The notes: generated by a model not told the origin, from the sequence alone. DNA of 64,000 nt from Pedobacter mendelii (GCF_014635725.1 NZ_BMDJ01000009.1:1-64000); one strand, 5' to 3'; counted from the stretch's first letter, positions 1-9,372 are shown. Numbers and translations: made by a program.

Positions 1-69
1 TAATGAAAAGCTGCACTGAAGTACATCAAATTCTTTTGCGCCTAAATTTAATCGGGTTTTAAATGCCAT
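1..69 (-). CDS. tssD: Second TssD (Hcp) of T6SSiii, truncated by window edge
   Basis: The reverse complement from position 69 reads an ATG followed by 22 open codons running off the left edge. The peptide begins MAFKTRLNLGAKEFDVLQCS, closely parallel to the complete TssD starting at 561 (MAFKARLNFSGKEYDVLHCA), so it is a paralogue in tandem and on the same strand. TssD is the Hcp tube subunit of Bacteroidota T6SS. Only 23 residues are visible, so length and integrity of the rest are unknown. The gap to the stop of the upstream paralogue is 96 bases, which allows co-transcription. Confidence 0.8.
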   Translation of the reverse strand, partial: MAFKTRLNLGAKEFDVLQCSFSL

Positions 70-165
70 GATAATTTTTTTTAATGTTGAAAGATGAATA
101 ATTGTGATTGGCGCATAGCGCTAAGTATTATGGTTTAGTTAAAGCACTGCGCTTTGAACCAAAAC

Positions 166-561
166 TTAAGCTTTAGGCCAATCGTTAAGGTGCTCTGCAT
201 TTCCTAATTTGAGCTTTCTGGCCGAAATTTGGAATTTAAGCGTCATCGGGTGGTCGCCAACAATGTTTATCCCTTCGGAATATTTAACAATGTAGCCATC
301 CTCGAAATTAACTTCTTTCATTTTGGCATCTTCTTCTGTTTTCTTAATCAGAAGGGTTCCTGTAATGGGTTTGTACTGGTTATTCACCATCGCCTCGATA
401 ATTGAAGTGTCTTCAGTTGATTCGATCTCAATGTCGATGGTACCGCCGTAAACTCCGGAAGAAGGTCTTCCTTTAGCATCTACATCACGGTTTAACGCAT
501 AGGCGCAATGAAGTACATCGTACTCCTTGCCCGAAAAATTTAATCTAGCTTTGAAAGCCAT
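166..561 (-). CDS. tssD: T6SSiii inner-tube protein TssD (Hcp)
   Basis: This 131-residue protein matches the Bacteroidota TssD/Hcp family in length and pattern. It starts MAFKARLNFSGKEYDVLHC, has an acidic beta-rich middle, and carries the 'HPMTLKFQISARKLKLG' stretch near the C-terminus. TssD forms stacked hexameric rings that are propelled out by sheath contraction and can carry effectors. It is separated from tssC by an oxidoreductase gene and a 312-base gap, so it probably has its own promoter (a TATTTTTG match lies at 696-689 on this strand). A second copy follows at the window edge. There is no signal peptide, as expected for a cytoplasmic tube subunit. Confidence 0.9.
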   Translation of the reverse strand: MAFKARLNFSGKEYDVLHCAYALNRDVDAKGRPSSGVYGGTIDIEIESTEDTSIIEAMVNNQYKPITGTLLIKKTEEDAKMKEVNFEDGYIVKYSEGINIVGDHPMTLKFQISARKLKLGNAEHLNDWPKA

Positions 562-873
562 AGTTTTAAAATTTAAAGGTTAATAATTGGATAGTTGTAG
601 CCTTCGCTACAATACCACAACTACCAAATATCAAGCCAATTGTAGTCTATATTGCTCATAACTAACAGATAACAATGTGCAGAAATATCAAAAATAAATT
701 TAAAAACTTGTTTAAAACATTGCAAACAAAGGATTATAAATAATTTCTTTTAAAAATTTGTTGAAAAAAAGCTATTGTTCCATTAGAAAACAGTTAAACT
801 TCCTGTAGTTTTTAAGTACAATTTGTAGCTTTTTTATACTACATTCCTAAAAAGGGTTATTATTTTTAAAAAT
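562..873. other. AT-rich intergenic region upstream of tssD
   Basis: This 312-base stretch holds no convincing ORF. It contains the likely tssD leader and promoter on the minus strand (TATTTTTG at 696-689) and the tail region of the oxidoreductase gene. No tRNA, repeat or strong hairpin was seen. Confidence 0.6.
689..696 (-). promoter_or_regulatory. Possible -7 element for tssD
   Basis: On the minus strand the octamer reads TATTTTTG, matching the Bacteroidota -7 consensus TAnnTTTG. It would give a leader of roughly 120 bases before tssD. No well-spaced -33 TTTG is evident, so the call is weak. Confidence 0.3.
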
Positions 874-1446
874 CTAAATTAGCTGAGCCCCAAATTTTTC
901 CATTTTTGCCAGCCACTTTTGACTGTAGTGATTTTCTAAAGAATGTAATTCGCCAATCGTATTGGTAAGTACCGGACTTACACGACATTTCTCGAAAACT
1001 AATTTTTTGATGGAGAGATAGGTTGTTTTTTTATTTGCCTTCCATTCTTTAAAAGTAGTTTCATCTAAAATAGATACTATTCTTGCCGATCTGCCGCTAA
1101 AATTATTATTTACGTTTTGTTGCTGAGTAGTAAAAATCTGGTCTGGCATAAAAAGCCTATCAAAAAAGCCTTTAATTTTTGCTGGAATATGATCTACATA
1201 CACAGGGCAAAAAAGCACAATATGATTACTCTGCCTAATCATTGTTAAGGCTTTTTGCAAATCAGGTTCCAACTCGGCAATTTGCCTGTTGTTGAATAAT
1301 TTGTTCGAGTTGAAGATAAGGTCGATTATGGATATCTCCCGAACTATTGCTCCCGCACTTTCCGCACCTTTTTTATAGGCATTAATCAGGAAATTTGTAG
1401 ATGCAGTTTTTTCAATATCTCCATTCAGAATAAGTACTTGCTTCAT
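874..1446 (-). CDS. Flavodoxin-fold NAD(P)H-dependent oxidoreductase
   Basis: This 190-residue protein opens with the flavodoxin-like beta1 and phosphate loop 'VLILNGDIEKTASTNFL', where FMN or FAD phosphate would bind. It continues with the family pattern 'LFCPVYVDHIPAKIKGFFDRLF', as in NADPH-dependent FMN reductase/NQO1-like enzymes that reduce quinones, azo dyes or flavins. It is cytosolic, with no signal or membrane segment. It lies inside the T6SS region between tssC and tssD, but a strong hairpin terminator (1523-1550) separates it from tssC, so it is probably not part of the sheath operon. A role in secretion is not indicated. The exact substrate cannot be told from sequence. Confidence 0.75.
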   Translation of the reverse strand: MKQVLILNGDIEKTASTNFLINAYKKGAESAGAIVREISIIDLIFNSNKLFNNRQIAELEPDLQKALTMIRQSNHIVLFCPVYVDHIPAKIKGFFDRLFMPDQIFTTQQQNVNNNFSGRSARIVSILDETTFKEWKANKKTTYLSIKKLVFEKCRVSPVLTNTIGELHSLENHYSQKWLAKMEKFGAQLI

Positions 1447-1522
1447 TTTTTTGATTAATCTGATCTGGTAGATGCGTTACAAAATTATAAAGAATTTGTT
1501 AAGTGTTATGCATATCCCAAAA

Positions 1523-1550
1523 AAAAACCCAACACTAAGGTTGGGTTTTT
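1523..1550 (-). terminator. Intrinsic terminator of the minus-strand T6SS operon
   Basis: A perfect 11-bp stem (AAAAACCCAAC at 1523-1533 with its complement at 1540-1550) with a 6-base loop lies 17 bases after the tssC stop. On the minus strand it is followed by a long T run, so it should end the tssQ-like-to-tssC transcript. Confidence 0.85.
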
Positions 1551-1566
1551 ATTTTCAGTTATCAAA

Positions 1567-2955
1567 TTATTGCTGATTATACTCTGTATTCCAGGTGGTA
1601 TTTTCGTCTTCACCTTTATGCCCGTCTAATTTTACAACAAAACTTTTGGCTGGAAAGTATGGTGTAATGTGAATATCCAGATGGATTCTGTCTTTTTGAA
1701 CTTCGTCTCTCTCAAAACGCATAATTTTAAATCTTTCAATTAAGCGGTCTGCACCCTGAATACCATCCAAAAATTTAACAATCTGGCCTCTAAGATCTTG
1801 TTCTGTTTTTGATGTCCAGTTTTCGAAGGCTCTTCTGTTTAAGAAATCGAATAATACTTTGGTAATATAATCGAAAACGCGAACTACAGAATAGGTTTGT
1901 AGCCCTATATTATCGCCATTGAATAGCGTTTTGGCTGAAAAGGCCATTACTTTTCCATATTCGTTTACCATAGGTACTAAACCTACTTTTTCTAAATGAG
2001 ATATTTCGCTTTTCTTTAAATCGAATTTTACCCCATCTACTTCGTTTATAGCACCGTGTTTTTTACCAGCAGTAACTTGCGACATCAATGTGTAGTACAT
2101 TTTACCGGCAAGTGCTGCCGATCCTGGAACCGTTAAATCATCTTCTTCTCCAACTTCGGCTACTTTTCCGCGGCCTACTAACCAGTTACAGGTCATGATT
2201 ACGTTCGATCTAAATGCATCGCCACCAGTAAAGTTTGCGGCGGTAAACAGGTCAAGCACGTCATCCGGCTGATCAAGATCAGCAAAATCTGTTACCAGCA
2301 TCGCTTTATTATTATGGGCTATTTTGCCCCATCTTTCCAAAACTTTATTAGAACCCATGTAACCAGGAACAACCATTAAAGAATAGTTTTTACGAAGATC
2401 TAAACGATCGTAGTTTTGTTTTAATTCATCATCAACGTATTCAATAAAACGCGGATTATCCAGATCTTTAATCTGATCCATTGAAGCATTTAAAAGCACT
2501 ACGTTTTTAAGTTTATCAGATTCCGTATTTTTGTAGAATAAGTGTACAGATCTATAAGCTTGCTCTAGTTCGCGGCTGCTTTTAAGGGCAGTACCTATGT
2601 TCATTTTTAAGTTTTCTTCTGCAGCACTTAGTTTTTCGGTGCTTTTTTCAACCATTTCTGATACAGAATCTGATGACTGAAGAACATCTATCCAAAGCTG
2701 GATTTTCTTTTTCAGTTCTTCACGTTCTTTTTTCTTTTCATCGCCAGTTAAAAAGATTTGTTTACGAGCTTTTCTTTCAGGATTTAGATTTTGAAGGCCG
2801 TCTACGGTAGCTTCAAGCAAGTCGAAACCACCCACGCGAGCAAGTTTTTCCAAATTTTCTTTTAGCGATACTTGCTCAACAGTTTTTGTATCGGCCGGTT
2901 TAAACCCCGGCTGGCTTGTATTTTGATCTGATTTTAGTTCTTGAGGACTTGACAT
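1567..2955 (-). CDS. tssC: T6SS contractile sheath large subunit TssC
   Basis: This 462-residue protein fits TssC/VipB of Bacteroidota T6SSiii. The central block 'NYSLMVVPGYMGSNKVLERWGKIAHNN' and the late 'VVRVFDYITKVLFDFLNRRAFENW' segment are typical of the family. It has a charged, coiled N-terminal third (about residues 65-140). With TssB it polymerises into the sheath around the TssD tube and drives injection on contraction; ClpV recycles it. It starts 24 bases after tssB in a head-to-tail operon and is followed by a strong terminator. Length agrees with the family, and no anomaly is seen. Confidence 0.92.
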   Translation of the reverse strand: MSSPQELKSDQNTSQPGFKPADTKTVEQVSLKENLEKLARVGGFDLLEATVDGLQNLNPERKARKQIFLTGDEKKKEREELKKKIQLWIDVLQSSDSVSEMVEKSTEKLSAAEENLKMNIGTALKSSRELEQAYRSVHLFYKNTESDKLKNVVLLNASMDQIKDLDNPRFIEYVDDELKQNYDRLDLRKNYSLMVVPGYMGSNKVLERWGKIAHNNKAMLVTDFADLDQPDDVLDLFTAANFTGGDAFRSNVIMTCNWLVGRGKVAEVGEEDDLTVPGSAALAGKMYYTLMSQVTAGKKHGAINEVDGVKFDLKKSEISHLEKVGLVPMVNEYGKVMAFSAKTLFNGDNIGLQTYSVVRVFDYITKVLFDFLNRRAFENWTSKTEQDLRGQIVKFLDGIQGADRLIERFKIMRFERDEVQKDRIHLDIHITPYFPAKSFVVKLDGHKGEDENTTWNTEYNQQ

Positions 2956-2979
2956 ATTTTTAGGAAAATTAGATGGTAA

Positions 2980-3426
2980 TTATTTATTTTGCTCAAGCTC
3001 ATCGACAAAATTCTTCAATGCGCTTATAAATGCAGCTTTGGTTTCAGCGTCATCTAGCGTAGTTTTTAACGCTTTGTTTGACTTCAGCTGTTTAATCACA
3101 TTAAGCGATAATTCTCTTTCTATGTTAACATTACTGAGGTAATTGCTCTGATTAATGATGTTTTTAACACTAAAATCGCCCATATCCTTAAAGTTTAAGG
3201 TTTCTAGCACATTTGAGCCATCCTCTTTTTCGAAGGCTACTTTTACATTTGGTTTATAATGTTCAAATACTTCTCCTACTGTTTTCAATCCCTCTACCTT
3301 TTCCGGTTTGATGGGATCATTGTCTGTAAGCTTTTGAACAAAAAGCGTTTTGTTGTGAGCAATTTCTGCGAAAGCTTCTGATGTGTCGATCTTCCTTTCG
3401 TTACCACCAATTTCATAATTAAACAT
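2980..3426 (-). CDS. tssB: T6SS contractile sheath small subunit TssB
   Basis: This 148-residue protein sits directly before tssC, as TssB/VipA does. It contains the expected 'NFKDMGDFSVKNIINQS' block (about residues 79-95), which in the family links sheath subunits, and a helical C-terminus ending 'FVDELEQNK'. It forms heterodimers with TssC in the cytoplasmic sheath. It lies 56 bases downstream of clpV and 24 bases upstream of tssC in the same operon. It is slightly shorter than proteobacterial TssB (about 165 residues), as is usual for subtype iii. Confidence 0.88.
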   Translation of the reverse strand: MFNYEIGGNERKIDTSEAFAEIAHNKTLFVQKLTDNDPIKPEKVEGLKTVGEVFEHYKPNVKVAFEKEDGSNVLETLNFKDMGDFSVKNIINQSNYLSNVNIERELSLNVIKQLKSNKALKTTLDDAETKAAFISALKNFVDELEQNK

Positions 3427-3482
3427 AGTATGTAGTTTTAGGTTTATAGTAAAATTTATATAAGATTATAATAGTTAACATT

Positions 3483-5999
3483 TTAACTCAATTTTTGTTC
3501 CAATTTAACAATTTCTGGTTGAATGATCGTCCATTCCAGTTTTTCTGCATCAACTTGCTTAGTTACTTTAATTTTCGATCCTTTTTTTAGTTCACCAGAG
3601 ATAATATATTTAGAAATAGGTCGGCGCAATAAATTTCGAATCACGGCAGACAATTGCCTTGCTCCATATTTTGGGGTGAAACCATCAAGAGCAATCATTT
3701 TCTTTGCATCTTCTTCAATTTCGAATTCGATTCCTAAGCGATTAAGAGAATCAACAAGACTTTTCAGCTGAATTTCAAATATGCGAACCACATTTCTTTC
3801 ATCAATAGGAGCGAAAGGAACAATTTCTGAAATACGAGCCAAAAACTCTGGGCGGAAATGTCCTGCCATTACTTCCATAAGCTGATTGGATGCCGGAATA
3901 ACTCCTTTGCCAATCTGTTCTGCAATCCACTCACTCCCAATATTAGAAGTAAAAAGAATCAGTGCATTGCTAAAATCACCCTCTTTACCAAGTCTATCAT
4001 GCATATGTCCTTCATCCAGAATTTGTAGAAAGGTGTCAAAAACTGATGGATGTGCTTTTTCTATCTCATCAAAAAGTAAAACTGAATATGGCTGTTGCCT
4101 GATTTTGTTTACCAGCAGGCCACCTTCTTCATAACCAACATAGCCTGGAGGCGCACCATATAATAGGGCTGCACTATGCTCTTCCTTAAACTCAGACATA
4201 TCAAAGCGGATCATCGCTCTTTCATCATTGAATAAAAATTCGGCAATAGATTTGGCTAATTCTGTTTTTCCTGTTCCGGTTGGTCCTAGAAGGAAAAAGG
4301 AGCCAATTGGCTGGCCTTTTTTATTGAGTCCGCTTCTCGATTCGAGAATAGCATCTGAAACAGCCTTTAAAGCCTGATCCTGACCAACTACCCGTTTTTT
4401 TAAATATTGCTCCATATTGAGCAATTTTTCCTTTTCTCCAGCTTGCAATTTTCCCATGGGGATGCCGGTTTTGTAAGCTACTATAGAAGCAATATCCTGT
4501 TTGGTAATGCGATCGCTTTTTTGTGAAGCATAATTTTTAAGCTCTTCTAGGCTTTTTTTGATATAAGCATCGTATTCCTCGCTTGTTTCAAAACTATCGG
4601 TCTGAGTTTCATCAGTTAAACGCCCAAGCAATACCGGGCTAAGTTTGTTTTGCAATAACGAAAACAGCCATTTATAATCGGCAAGTTGTTCAGTTGAATT
4701 AGTTTCATCGGCGGTTTGCAAAGTACCAAGCTCTGCCTGTAACCCTTCAATTACATTATCCGAAGTATCATTCATCATTTTCATTGCAGCCATTGTACGG
4801 TCAAGTAAATCGAAAGCAGAATCTGGCAGTCTGCGATCTTTCATATACCGTTTGGCCAGACGTACACATTCTCCAAGTGCATCGGGCTCAATAGTCAGTA
4901 GGTGATGCTCTTCGTATTTTACTGAAAGTTTCTGAAGCATCTTTATGGTACTCTCTTCGTTGGGTTCGTTAACCTGCAATACTTCGAACCTCCTGCTAAA
5001 AGCCTGTTCAGGGTCGATGATTTTCCTATACTCATCTATTGTAGTAGCACCGATAACGGTAATTTCACCTCTTGCCAGCTCGGGTTTTAGCAAATTGCCT
5101 ATTCCGGCACCAATTGGCCCTTTGTTATCTAAAAGCGTATGGATTTCATCGATAAAAAGCACAGCCTTATCAAATTTTTTAATTTCTGCGATGATGTTTT
5201 TCAAGCGATCTTCGATCTCTCCCTTGTACGAGGCACCTGCAATAAGGGAGCCTAAATCGAGTTCGAAAAGCTGTACAGCCTTAAGACTGTCGGGTACATG
5301 CTGGTCTACAATATCCATGGCGAAACCATCAACTAAGGCTGTTTTTCCAACACCTGCATCACCAGTAAGAATAACATTAGGCTTAGTTCTGCGGCAGAGA
5401 ATTTCCATCATCATCCTGGTTTCCTTATCTCGGCCAATTATGGCATCTGTTTTACCCTCCCTTACCATTTGCAGCCTATCTATACAATATTTATGCAGGG
5501 CATTACCTGTACTTTTTTGTGTTTGATCGGTAGGAGCAGCCTCTGGAGAGAGCGCTCTAGATATCTCCTCATCCTTAACATAAAGATCAAGGATTTCCCT
5601 TTCTTTAATCGGGAATGACTTTAGCTGATCGGGCTGAAAACCAATACCTGGTTTTGAAAGTGCTGTTAACACACATATAGGTGTAATGAGATCTAGGCCT
5701 AGCTTAATGCGGACATTATCGGCCTCCTCAAAAACAACAGCAATTTCTGGCGAACCTGCTATTGTTTCGCTAAAGCCCGAATTTTTTTCAAGCTCATCAA
5801 TGCGCACTTCAGCCCATTCGCTAATATATTCTTCATCTTTGCCGATGGAAGTTAAAAAAGCCCGTAGGCCAACTTCCTTGTGCATGAGGCCTTTTAGCAA
5901 ATGAGCTGGTGAAAATACTTTGTTCCGGTATTCTTTTGCAATCGACTGGGCAACATGCAGGGCTGTTTTTACCGATTCGCTTAAGTTTGTAATTGCCAT
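3483..5999 (-). CDS. clpV: T6SS sheath-recycling AAA+ ATPase TssH (ClpV)
   Basis: This 838-residue ClpB/ClpV-type ATPase has an N-terminal Clp-N repeat domain (about 10-150) and two AAA+ modules. Walker A motifs are GDAGVGKTAL (about residue 213) and GPTGTGKTEL (about 573). Walker B motifs are VLFIDEIH and VLLFDEIE. A C-terminal D2-small domain follows. In a T6SS it disassembles contracted TssBC sheath. The M-domain between the modules is short and variable, so ClpV fits better than the ClpB disaggregase. It begins 6 bases after tssR ends and precedes tssB, within an unbroken operon. The context makes the ClpV assignment firm. Confidence 0.92.
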   Translation of the reverse strand: MAITNLSESVKTALHVAQSIAKEYRNKVFSPAHLLKGLMHKEVGLRAFLTSIGKDEEYISEWAEVRIDELEKNSGFSETIAGSPEIAVVFEEADNVRIKLGLDLITPICVLTALSKPGIGFQPDQLKSFPIKEREILDLYVKDEEISRALSPEAAPTDQTQKSTGNALHKYCIDRLQMVREGKTDAIIGRDKETRMMMEILCRRTKPNVILTGDAGVGKTALVDGFAMDIVDQHVPDSLKAVQLFELDLGSLIAGASYKGEIEDRLKNIIAEIKKFDKAVLFIDEIHTLLDNKGPIGAGIGNLLKPELARGEITVIGATTIDEYRKIIDPEQAFSRRFEVLQVNEPNEESTIKMLQKLSVKYEEHHLLTIEPDALGECVRLAKRYMKDRRLPDSAFDLLDRTMAAMKMMNDTSDNVIEGLQAELGTLQTADETNSTEQLADYKWLFSLLQNKLSPVLLGRLTDETQTDSFETSEEYDAYIKKSLEELKNYASQKSDRITKQDIASIVAYKTGIPMGKLQAGEKEKLLNMEQYLKKRVVGQDQALKAVSDAILESRSGLNKKGQPIGSFFLLGPTGTGKTELAKSIAEFLFNDERAMIRFDMSEFKEEHSAALLYGAPPGYVGYEEGGLLVNKIRQQPYSVLLFDEIEKAHPSVFDTFLQILDEGHMHDRLGKEGDFSNALILFTSNIGSEWIAEQIGKGVIPASNQLMEVMAGHFRPEFLARISEIVPFAPIDERNVVRIFEIQLKSLVDSLNRLGIEFEIEEDAKKMIALDGFTPKYGARQLSAVIRNLLRRPISKYIISGELKKGSKIKVTKQVDAEKLEWTIIQPEIVKLEQKLS

Positions 6000-6005
6000 A
6001 ATACC

Positions 6006-8381
6006 CTAATTGGTTTTAGGCAGAACTGCCTGATTAAAATTATTTTCTGTGATGTAATAATATATTTTGCCGTTGGAAAGAAATTGTTGCTCAATCTGGG
6101 TTGAGCGTTTAATTTGCTGTACAGACTGGGTAAGTAATTTTATATAAGTTTCGAACTGCTCAAGTGGCATTTTTGAGTTGTCTTTCAAATCTTCTACCTT
6201 GTATTGCGATAAAAAATCATTATTAACCGGAAGCCCGGTAACTAGTTTGATATAGCTGGCCAAAGTCATTGCTTTCAGTTCACTTGTAGAGATTTTGATA
6301 TCCAGCAGCTGCTTAGGCATTCTGGTGTAATTCTTTACCAGTTTACTTCTAAATGAAGATTGATCAGCCTGAAGATTTTCACCCAGCATTATTGAAAAAA
6401 TATCTACAATTTGCTTGTATTCCATATTATTTAAAACGATTGCATATTGTAGGCTGGTACGATTATTTTTGACTAAATCTGTGTTAATCTCAGCCGCAGA
6501 ATAATATTTAAAAGCATTATGCGGCATGTGGTCTGCAACTTCATTGCCAACAGGTTGTGGTAATAAAGCCTCCACCTGTGCAGATAAATTTTGTCTAGAA
6601 ATACCTGTTAAACGGAAGGCACTATCTAAAGAACTTATTTGGGTAATAATATCCGTATTCGTTTCCTTTACAAAGCGGCGAAGTGCAATTGTCATGCTCT
6701 GATTAGTATTTACCGTTCCTTTTGTTGGGAAAACTACACCACCCTGTATTAAACTGTTTTTAGGATAATCAAGATAGTAAGAAATAGAATCCTGTAGGCT
6801 TGTGTTGTATGGCTGGAAACTTTTAAGACCTTCTCCTTTCACCATTGTGCTTTTTCTGTATTCTGCCGAGCGGATAGCTGATTCGGAAACCAGTTTACGA
6901 GATTGAATAACAAAGTTATTGAATGATTGGTTAAAGTCGCTATATACCTGCAAAGCTAAAATCCTCGAATCTGTTAAGGCAACCTGCTCACTAAGAGCAT
7001 TAACCAGGCTATTTTCCATACCATCTATATTCCCAGTACTGCCTACTAAAATAATTAAGTTGGTTTCGTACTTTTTCCCTTTAAAAAGATTTAATCCAGA
7101 TTTGAGTGCTTCAAAAACTGGCTGATCTGAAATCTCTCCATTACATTTTTCAGTATTTTTTGCTTGGTTGGAGAGAAAAGTCATCAGTTTACGATAATCA
7201 TCCTGTATTGGGCTGGCGAAAAGACCAGGTACGGAGCATCCCGTATTTCCACGGTAAACGATGCCTCCATAACTTACTTTAGTGCCTTTGCCAAAATCGT
7301 TCATAATGTTTTCGAACGACGAGATGGTATTTGTCATTCCGGAAAAATATTTGGTCATAGCACTTCCGCCATCTACCACAAAAACTACATTGATTTTGTT
7401 TTTATTTTTTCTTAGTTGAATATAATCCTGATAAGAAAGTGCTGAACCATTTATTGTTAAAAGCTTATTGTCTTTTTTATTATAAACATCTTTTGCTAAT
7501 CCAACTGAATAATTGCCATCATTTTCGGCTACCACAGGTAGGCTACGCAGAATGATATTATCGCGCTGCAACAGTGGATCTACAACGAAAGTTGAACCTG
7601 TACTTATTCCAGTTCCAACTGCTACAGTAGTAGAATCGTCAACATCATAGTTGCCTGGCTTTGCAGCGGTAATGTACAATCTATCGCCCCAACTGTGAAT
7701 TGCATCAGCAGAAACCCACCCGTAAATGCTTTTTAAAGCAGTGTCCGCTACCAGCTGATCATCAGAACCGACAAGGTATTTTTTACCATCCTCGGATTTT
7801 TTATAGATGTAAGCAATTTCATTCAATCGTATTTTTGAACGACGATCTTTCAGCTCGGGTGTATTGTATACTAAGATAGAATCTGTCGTATCAAAATAAA
7901 ACTTTGGTTCGGTCAAAGGGTTTTTTCCATTGATTATACCAATCGCTTTTTCTGCATAACCGTTTTTTTGATTGGAAAATGATCTTTGCCAAAGTAATAA
8001 TTTAGACTTAGCAATCCAGCCGTAACTTATTGCACTTTTTTTATCTGTAATCTTTCTTCCCCTTATCATACCAGCTCGATATTTGATAAGCTTCAGGTAA
8101 CCATTTTCTTCTTTTGATATGTAAAATGGCTCCATGAAATTGAGTTTTTTCATAATCAGACTTCCGCCGGGTGCTGTAGTTGTATAATTGTCGCTACGAT
8201 CTGAAAACACGATCCACGGCAAACTGCTGCCGCTAGTTGATTCATTTACATTAATGCTTTCGGCAGGGCGAGCATATGCTTTGGGCATATATTTTACTTT
8301 TTTGCCAAAAGATGCTGGTGATTGTGCTTGGACAAAAGCGCTAACCAGTATTAAAATAGAGAGGAAATAATATTTTTTCAT
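6006..8381 (-). CDS. tssR: T6SSiii membrane-complex component TssR (vWA-like)
   Basis: The start is taken at 8381 (MKKYYFLSILILVSAFVQAQ), giving 791 residues with a clear Sec signal peptide. The upstream in-frame ATG at 8450 would overlap the preceding gene and mask the signal. A vWA-like domain begins near residue 345 with 'NVVFVVDGGSAMTKYF'. Its metal-site motif is degenerate: the canonical DxSxS reads DGGSA. Large periplasmic proteins of this kind, placed beside tssO/P and clpV, are TssR, part of the TssNQOPR assembly that replaces TssJLM in Bacteroidota. The C-terminal 200 residues are helical. It follows tssP by 25 bases. Confidence 0.75.
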   Translation of the reverse strand: MKKYYFLSILILVSAFVQAQSPASFGKKVKYMPKAYARPAESINVNESTSGSSLPWIVFSDRSDNYTTTAPGGSLIMKKLNFMEPFYISKEENGYLKLIKYRAGMIRGRKITDKKSAISYGWIAKSKLLLWQRSFSNQKNGYAEKAIGIINGKNPLTEPKFYFDTTDSILVYNTPELKDRRSKIRLNEIAYIYKKSEDGKKYLVGSDDQLVADTALKSIYGWVSADAIHSWGDRLYITAAKPGNYDVDDSTTVAVGTGISTGSTFVVDPLLQRDNIILRSLPVVAENDGNYSVGLAKDVYNKKDNKLLTINGSALSYQDYIQLRKNKNKINVVFVVDGGSAMTKYFSGMTNTISSFENIMNDFGKGTKVSYGGIVYRGNTGCSVPGLFASPIQDDYRKLMTFLSNQAKNTEKCNGEISDQPVFEALKSGLNLFKGKKYETNLIILVGSTGNIDGMENSLVNALSEQVALTDSRILALQVYSDFNQSFNNFVIQSRKLVSESAIRSAEYRKSTMVKGEGLKSFQPYNTSLQDSISYYLDYPKNSLIQGGVVFPTKGTVNTNQSMTIALRRFVKETNTDIITQISSLDSAFRLTGISRQNLSAQVEALLPQPVGNEVADHMPHNAFKYYSAAEINTDLVKNNRTSLQYAIVLNNMEYKQIVDIFSIMLGENLQADQSSFRSKLVKNYTRMPKQLLDIKISTSELKAMTLASYIKLVTGLPVNNDFLSQYKVEDLKDNSKMPLEQFETYIKLLTQSVQQIKRSTQIEQQFLSNGKIYYYITENNFNQAVLPKTN

Positions 8382-8406
8382 AAGAATATGTATGAGCTTT
8401 AACAGA

Positions 8407-9372
8407 TTATTGAGTTTTTGCAGCAGCTTCGGTTGCAGGCTGAGCAGCACCTGAATGTTGTTTAATATTTAATAAACTGGCACACGATGAATTCGGTTTG
8501 ATGGTGAGCTGGGCTTCATCTATCGCAATTTCACCGCCAAAAGTTAGTCCCATGCAATAGGAATAAATGTCGGTTTGCTTTTTCTTACCATTCATTTCTA
8601 CATTTACACTAACCTTTTCGTTGTTGCACATATATTTATTTATCAGGTAATAATAATTGGAATTAAAATCGGCTCCATTGGCAATCGCCTGCAAACGTGC
8701 TCGGATATCATCAATGGTTTTTCGTTCGCCATCGCCTGGTGCAACAAGATCCTCAACAATTTCTGAATTTGGGTCGGTTACAAAAATAGTATGGTAAACT
8801 GGTCTGCGACTTTTATCTGTACGAAGCCTCACGATATATTTTCCAGGAGCCCTATATGTGTACAAAGCTGTTTTTCCTTTTACATCTACACGTCCGGTTT
8901 CACCAAACGACCACTCAAAGTCTTTGCCGTTACCGTCGCCTTCGAGTCTTACCTCCTCGTTAACCACCCCGGCCGTTGGTCCGCTTATGGTAAGAACACT
9001 GTCTACAATGTTACGTACTGTATCTCTTACATTTACCGGAAACTGCTCACGCAGTTCGCCATCAACAGTAAGGCGTACAATATATGCGCCCGGTTTGTTA
9101 TAGTGATAGGATCCATTTTGTGTACTGGCTTTTTCGCCATTTCCAAATTCCCATATCCATTTTGATGATTTTGGCGTGTTATCAGTGTAAACCAAATCTT
9201 CGTTGAGGTATATTTCATCTTTAAGGATTCGTGCCGCGATAGCTCTTTTTTCAAAAAGAGAACTTTTAAAGAGAAAAATAAGGCCCGTTAAAAGCAGTAC
9301 AGCCAAGAGGATGTATAAGATAACGTAGCCCTGCGAATTTGAACTGACTTGTTTTGTATTGTTATCAGACAT
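8407..9372 (-). CDS. tssP: T6SSiii trans-envelope protein TssP, PKD domains
   Basis: This 321-residue protein has a short cytoplasmic N-terminus, one membrane segment (about residues 15-36) and two PKD-like immunoglobulin folds. These are visible as 'WIWEFGNGEKASTQNGSYHY' and 'FEWSFGETGRVDVKGKTALY', each ending in a 'PGKYIVRL'-like strand. A C-terminal region with three cysteines follows. It lies between tssO and tssR, matching the usual Q-O-P-R order, so I call it TssP; the name rests on order and domain type rather than alignment. It would span from inner membrane into periplasm and help anchor the sheath base. Confidence 0.6.
   Translation of the reverse strand: MSDNNTKQVSSNSQGYVILYILLAVLLLTGLIFLFKSSLFEKRAIAARILKDEIYLNEDLVYTDNTPKSSKWIWEFGNGEKASTQNGSYHYNKPGAYIVRLTVDGELREQFPVNVRDTVRNIVDSVLTISGPTAGVVNEEVRLEGDGNGKDFEWSFGETGRVDVKGKTALYTYRAPGKYIVRLRTDKSRRPVYHTIFVTDPNSEIVEDLVAPGDGERKTIDDIRARLQAIANGADFNSNYYYLINKYMCNNEKVSVNVEMNGKKKQTDIYSYCMGLTFGGEIAIDEAQLTIKPNSSCASLLNIKQHSGAAQPATEAAAKTQ

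Noticed and set aside
4945..5526. Plus-strand 193-codon ORF inside clpV
   Set aside because: It lies wholly antisense to a strongly supported AAA+ gene and has biased, low-information composition typical of a shadow.
8791..9165. Plus-strand ORF opposite tssP
   Set aside because: Antisense to the PKD protein, no features of a gene.
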